Shown here in pieces: positions 60,570 to 64,000 of a DNA stretch of 64,000 bases. The stretch is taken from NCBI GenBank assembly GCA_964645835.1, contig CAZYDG010000080.1, positions 23,114 through 87,113 of the forward strand. Direction: 5' to 3'. A program made the position numbers and the translations under genes. Under the pieces are notes generated by a model. That model was given only the letters and a program-made list of their open reading frames with translations. It searched no databases and was not told the origin of the DNA. The DNA is from CAZBME01 sp964645835 (GTDB lineage Bacteria > Desulfobacterota > Syntrophia > Syntrophales > UBA8958). Position 1 is the first letter of the stretch; each line of letters begins with the position of its first letter.

Positions 60570-61772
60570 TCAGCAGCGGAATTCACCGTCTTCGTAGATG
60601 ACCTGTTTCTGCCCTGTTTTCAACACCGCAGTTACTGTCTTTCTCTCGGTGTTGACCATATCCCAGTGAAGAGCGGAATCGTTGAACCCGAGGCGTTTGC
60701 GGCCTTCTTTAGTCAGTTCGGCGGGATTGCCGCTGTAGGTATCCGTATATGACGATCCCAGGGCGATATGGCAATTACCGTAGCGCCCCCCGTGATTTTC
60801 ATCGAATAGCGTATCGGCCATGAAGCGGTCGATGCGCGAGAAGCGGCGATCCGTAAGCGAGAACTCCCCGACCGCCTTTGCGCCCTTGTCCATGGCGAGC
60901 TGTTTTCTCACAAAGGTCTCACCCGTTTTCGCCGTTACGGTCTGCGCGATTCCTTTTGCGAAGGTGATACGGATATCCTCGACGTAATTGCCGCTGCGAA
61001 ACGAGGGGAGATTAGCCAGGTACGTGCCTTCCGTGCCGTGCCAGTCCGGAGAGAGGAACAGCTCGAAGCTGGGGATGTTATGCCCGGAGATACCGATCCA
61101 TTTGCGCTGCTCACCGGGGGTTATCTTGAGGTCAAAGCCCGGCGATTCTATCCGCAGCTCTTTTACGGGTAGACTGTTGAGCCACTTCTTGATCTTGGCC
61201 ACTTCCCGATAAATCCACTGCCACCTGCCGACAGGGTCATCCTGATCGAGGTAGCAGGCCTTGATGATCTGCTCCGCATAGAGTTTAAGGCTCGCCTTTG
61301 CTTGATTGGCCAGTTCCTTTGTCGGATACGTGCAAAGTGTCCAGCTGTAAAGGCCTTGATCCTCTCTTCTGTCCAGGATATCCTTAATCTTCTTGCGAGA
61401 GACAAGAAACTTGCCGATCTTCGCCGGATCGGTGTCACGCAGATGGGTGATGGAATCGGGCGCCCGCAGGACGATCCGGCCATTTAGGCGGGACATCAAT
61501 TCCTCGTCGCCGGGTGCCATGAAGACCAATTGCCGTCCGTCCGCCTTTTCGTAGAAAGTGCGTTCCATGCCGGGAGGCCAGATTACCCGCTGGACTGGGT
61601 TGACCCTCATCTCCATCAGCCTGGAGAATATTGCCTCGGCAAGTTTTACCGCCGCTAAATCATACTGGAGGAGGACAATATCCCCTTTCCGGAAGCGCGA
61701 CTTCCTTGCCGTAGTGAGCCCCCAGAGGAGCACATCCGCATATTTTTCCACCTGCTCATTCGTTAGTGACAT
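60570..61772 (-). CDS. M29-family aminopeptidase
   Basis: 400 residues. The metal-ligand segments of family M29 (AmpS/PepT-type) are visible: HNIPSFELFLSP (Glu), VGEFSLTDRR (Glu), DENHGGRYGNCHIALG (His) and ALHWDMV (His and Asp). It removes N-terminal residues using two metal ions. The family length is about 400. It is not linked to any transporter here. Confidence 0.88.
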   Translation of the reverse strand: MSLTNEQVEKYADVLLWGLTTARKSRFRKGDIVLLQYDLAAVKLAEAIFSRLMEMRVNPVQRVIWPPGMERTFYEKADGRQLVFMAPGDEELMSRLNGRIVLRAPDSITHLRDTDPAKIGKFLVSRKKIKDILDRREDQGLYSWTLCTYPTKELANQAKASLKLYAEQIIKACYLDQDDPVGRWQWIYREVAKIKKWLNSLPVKELRIESPGFDLKITPGEQRKWIGISGHNIPSFELFLSPDWHGTEGTYLANLPSFRSGNYVEDIRITFAKGIAQTVTAKTGETFVRKQLAMDKGAKAVGEFSLTDRRFSRIDRFMADTLFDENHGGRYGNCHIALGSSYTDTYSGNPAELTKEGRKRLGFNDSALHWDMVNTERKTVTAVLKTGQKQVIYEDGEFRC

Positions 61773-61842
61773 TTAGATTCCTCCATTATCAGGACTTTGA
61801 GAAACATATTTTAATACGTTAAAAGCTTACCTCATTCACGAC

Positions 61843-62631
61843 TTATTTCCCGATGGTGCTTAGGGGTTTCCATTCAAACCAGGTTGCCATATTTAACTGT
61901 TTTGCCCATCTGTCGATCATATCCCGGTCACCCCTGTGGCTGTTCACATATTGCGTTTCCGTAATCTTTGCCAAGGCGGTCCCCTCAAAGATAAAAATGG
62001 ATCTGTGATAGGGTGCCACCCAATCCGACCGGAAATGGTCTTCCAGGACTTTAAAGAAGGTGTAATTCATAATATTGGAAACAGTGTAGATTTTCTCGGG
62101 AGTGAATTTCCGCGTATCCTGGGTAATAGACTGAACCGCGTTCTGTCGCTGCTGCATGAGGGACTTTAATTGAATGGGTCGCAATTCCTGATACTCGTCA
62201 TAGATCCATTTGTCAATCATGATGTCCGGCGGCATTTTGGTCAGCTGAAAAACCGCACCTTCATACCATATGCGGATCATCCCCTTGACCTTCTCCATGC
62301 CGAAGACCTTGGCCAGGCGGTGAAATTCATCCTCCAGTTCCATAACGTAACTCATCATTGTCCGCCGGTTTGCTACGGGCATGTAGCGCTCTTCCTCGGG
62401 AGCGGCATACAGCCTCAGGATGTGTCCGCATTGATTGGCGATGGTATAGTTGGTCTGCTCGTCGCAATCGGCCCGGTGAAACAACTTGTGGTATGACTCA
62501 TCTTTTCCTGCCGGTTTTAACTCCGCCGACATAGGCAAATTCTCTTTTTCAAAGAAGCGGATTGGTTTGCCCGTGCATTCCTCCACGCGTTTCAAGATAT
62601 TATGAACAGTGTCAATAAGATGAAGAGTCAT
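61843..62631 (-). CDS. Protein of unknown function (262 residues)
   Basis: From ATG 62631 (AAGGATCGG upstream) the product begins MTLHLIDTVHNILKRVEECT and has no signal or membrane segment. Features include NQCGHILRLYAAPEE and many charged helices such as KSLMQQRQNAVQSITQDTRK. HILRL is in the place where HELxH would be in peptidases, but the glutamate is missing, so I do not claim an enzyme. Upstream ATG 62757 has no ribosome-binding site. Confidence 0.5.
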   Translation of the reverse strand: MTLHLIDTVHNILKRVEECTGKPIRFFEKENLPMSAELKPAGKDESYHKLFHRADCDEQTNYTIANQCGHILRLYAAPEEERYMPVANRRTMMSYVMELEDEFHRLAKVFGMEKVKGMIRIWYEGAVFQLTKMPPDIMIDKWIYDEYQELRPIQLKSLMQQRQNAVQSITQDTRKFTPEKIYTVSNIMNYTFFKVLEDHFRSDWVAPYHRSIFIFEGTALAKITETQYVNSHRGDRDMIDRWAKQLNMATWFEWKPLSTIGK

Positions 62632-62822
62632 TGGCCGATCCTTTTTTCCACAAGCATAATCGATAATCCATTTTTTGATCTTACCTGCAACGGTTCCCAA
62701 TGGCAAGATGGATGTTACGGAAGGGCGAGCATCGTTGTTTATTCCCCTCTTTGGCAAAGAGGGGTTAGGGGAGATTTTCTTAAATTGTTTTAGAAAAATC
62801 TTCCAATTCCCCTTTAATTCGA

Positions 62823-62950
62823 CAAGGCTCGCAAAAGTCCGTCATTATCCGGCTTGACCAGATAATCCAGGAGAATCGGGGACATGTTCCGGAAGCCCGA
62901 AAGGATCGGAACGTGTCCCCGGAAAGGCCATGAAGAATCTTGCAGCGCAA
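62823..62950. repeat. Composite of MITE interior pieces in inverted orientation
   Basis: CAAAAGTCCGTCATTATCC (62834 on) is the reverse complement of the end of the 56809 repeat. GGGGACATGTTCCGGAAGCC (62878 on) is the reverse complement of the palindrome in copies 3 and 4. No intact terminal repeats are present, so this is a mosaic remnant. The wider gap 62632-63142 holds no gene. Confidence 0.6.
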
Positions 62951-62954
62951 GGCA

Positions 62955-63022
62955 GCAGATGTGTCCCCCTCTGGAGGGGGTGCAGGGGGAGGTTTCCCGC
63001 GAAGGCGCAGGATAGGCGTTTT
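62955..63022. repeat. Dispersed ~69-bp repeat, copy B
   Basis: Same unit as 58974-59042: GCAGATGTGTCCCCCTCTGG with a GTCCCCCTCTGGAGGGGG palindrome, ending in AGGCGTTTTTG. It abuts the mosaic repeat. Confidence 0.65.
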
Positions 63023-63142
63023 TGCTTTTTAGAAGGAAATTGTCATACAAATACAACCTGTGTATAAGTTAGGATACATGTACAAAAAAATCACAAAAAT
63101 AAATCTGTTCCTTTTTTTTTATTCATTTCCCCACTTTTCACT

Positions 63143-63763
63143 TTATGGTATCCTGACTTCATCCCCTTCATTGAATACTTTTGTTTCGGACACACCATCC
63201 AACTTGTATTCGATAGTCAGTTTCTTAACTGTCCCAAAGTCTGGGTCTTCTTTGATATCATTGGATGCAATTGTGACGATTTTATTATCAGAAACCAATG
63301 CTCTTATTTCTTCAGTTACATCAAGTCTAACTTTTTCAGTCCAATATTCGGCCTTGATTAATTCTAGCATTGACTCTGCTGGAGATATTCCTTTAGGCAT
63401 TATTCCTAAATCGTTGGCAATGTCTTTAATCAATCTATGTGATTCATCGGTTTTATTGACTCCTTTTTCAAATTCATCTTGGATACGTTGATGAAAATCA
63501 TTAATCAGGTCATTTTCAGCATAGTTATCTAAAATATTGGGTTTATTTGAAGTTAATGTCTTTATCCATCGGAGACCATTAATATCTCTTTCTCTGACGA
63601 TAGATGCAAAAAGTTCAGCTACCGCGTTCTTATCATCACCTGTTGAGATCTTTTGCTCAATTTCTTTCCCGTATAGTTCGAAGAAAGGACCTTTAAACTT
63701 TCCATCTTGTTTAGTTGCTTCGGTAAAGAGTAGCTGACGCAACATCATTCGCGATGTTGACAT
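63143..63763 (-). CDS. Protein of unknown function (206 residues)
   Basis: Starts MSTSRMMLRQLLFTEATKQD (ATG 63763; 63748 possible). Soluble and charged, with a helical first half and a beta-rich end (KIVTIASNDIKEDPDFGTVK, KVFNEGDEVRIP). No family recognised. The gene is AT-richer than its neighbours, which suggests recent acquisition. Upstream DNA runs to the window edge. Confidence 0.5.
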   Translation of the reverse strand: MSTSRMMLRQLLFTEATKQDGKFKGPFFELYGKEIEQKISTGDDKNAVAELFASIVRERDINGLRWIKTLTSNKPNILDNYAENDLINDFHQRIQDEFEKGVNKTDESHRLIKDIANDLGIMPKGISPAESMLELIKAEYWTEKVRLDVTEEIRALVSDNKIVTIASNDIKEDPDFGTVKKLTIEYKLDGVSETKVFNEGDEVRIP

Positions 63764-64000
63764 CGCTAAACATTCTATTATAATGGGCCATTTTTCTATG
63801 AGATCAATGGATGGTTTAACGGTTTGATTGAGAACACCTTTTGCGTGCTTTAAGAGCGCACCCGTTGCCTCAGATTAAAATGTTACCGAAAGTGTAGTGA
63901 CAAGAGGTAACGTTGCCTCATAAAGAAAGTTACCCCGGTTTGATGTGTGAGAAGATCGTTTTGAGTTTCTTTTCCATAGCCTTTCTTAGCAGGAATGGGT
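63764..64000. other. Window-edge region, no complete gene
   Basis: Short frames run in from the edge on the minus strand, ending near 63890 (for example a frame reading KKGYGKETQNDLLTHQTG). They are too short to identify. The AT-rich bases 63764-63890 could be the upstream region of the 63143 gene. Confidence 0.3.

Noticed and set aside
61843..62631. Peptidase call for the 262-residue protein from NQCGHILRL
   Set aside because: The catalytic glutamate of HExxH is absent and no second ligand region is visible.
1..64000. tRNA, rRNA or tmRNA genes
   Set aside because: No cloverleaf or rRNA-like conserved sequence noticed in the gaps; a covariance search would be needed to exclude them fully.

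Overview
The window looks like a chromosome segment from a strictly anaerobic, deltaproteobacterial-type organism (Desulfobacterota; Syntrophus/Smithella-like Syntrophales is my best guess, by inference only). Grounds for this are the Hdr/Flox-type and NfnAB electron-bifurcation genes, a 4-hydroxybutyryl-CoA dehydratase catabolic operon under sigma-54 control, two-component and Fhl/AcoR-type sigma-54 activators, selenoprotein genes with in-frame UGA, and a split F0 ATP synthase locus. I found no rRNA, tRNA, CRISPR array or intact insertion sequence.

Layout. 1-7.0 kb: truncated sbcD (-), a frameshifted zinc-peptidase-like gene, an OmpA/VWA lipoprotein, a small membrane protein overlapping a triple-PAS histidine kinase, its NtrC-type regulator, and engB. 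7.2-8.1 kb: hslO (-). 8.6-20.3 kb (+): the energy-metabolism core. It runs from a 1474-residue HdrA with an inserted GltD/NfnB-like module, through a selenocysteine MvhD, an FdhB/FrhB-like Fe-S protein, HdrC, HdrB and Asr/Hyd-like beta and gamma (Flox-like) subunits to a terminator, and is followed by nfnA-nfnB. 20.4-21.8 kb (-): atpZ-like, atpI and atpB, with no atpE. 22-26 kb: a phasin-like protein, a PLD-type cardiolipin-synthase-like lipoprotein, an exported metallo-beta-lactamase-fold hydrolase and a DUF5329 protein. 26.2-28.1 kb (-): yedF, an arsenosugar-associated AhpD-like protein and arsS. 28.2-28.8 kb: three tandem copies of a ~176-bp element, each carrying a tiny ORF behind a Shine-Dalgarno sequence. 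28.8-36.4 kb (-): CoA-transferase, acetate transporter, 4-hydroxybutyryl-CoA dehydratase, acyl-CoA dehydrogenase, thiolase and SDR, read from a good -24/-12 promoter with paired upstream palindromes; the divergent 36.6-kb gene encodes the presumed sigma-54 activator.

38.9-48.1 kb (+): a type VI secretion payload module (methyltransferase, VgrG, DUF2169-pentapeptide fusion, pentapeptide protein, DUF3540, PAAR-like DUF4150), interrupted by a MITE-like element. 48-56.6 kb: mostly small minus-strand genes (glutaredoxin, nitrilase, HD hydrolase, DUF3024, Tat cupredoxin) and a subtilisin-type lipoprotein, separated by MITE-like repeats. 57-60.3 kb (+): a prokaryotic ionotropic-glutamate-receptor-like channel, a 71-residue protein with two in-frame UGA codons that fits the UXX-star selenoprotein type, a hot-dog thioesterase, a SleB-like hydrolase and an FMN reductase. 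60.5-64 kb (-): an M29 aminopeptidase, two proteins of unknown function and a repeat-rich end.

How it fits together: the 4-hydroxybutyrate operon would feed crotonyl/acetyl-CoA metabolism and release acetate. The Hdr-MvhD-Flox-like complex and NfnAB would balance NAD(P)H, ferredoxin and low-potential carriers. Selenium is a shared theme (MvhD, the UXX-star-type protein, YedF, and ArsS, whose family has Sec members). The main observations to check are the doubly UGA-containing small protein, the tandem mini-ORF repeat array, the HdrA/GltD fusion, and the terminal-inverted-repeat element family whose ends covary.
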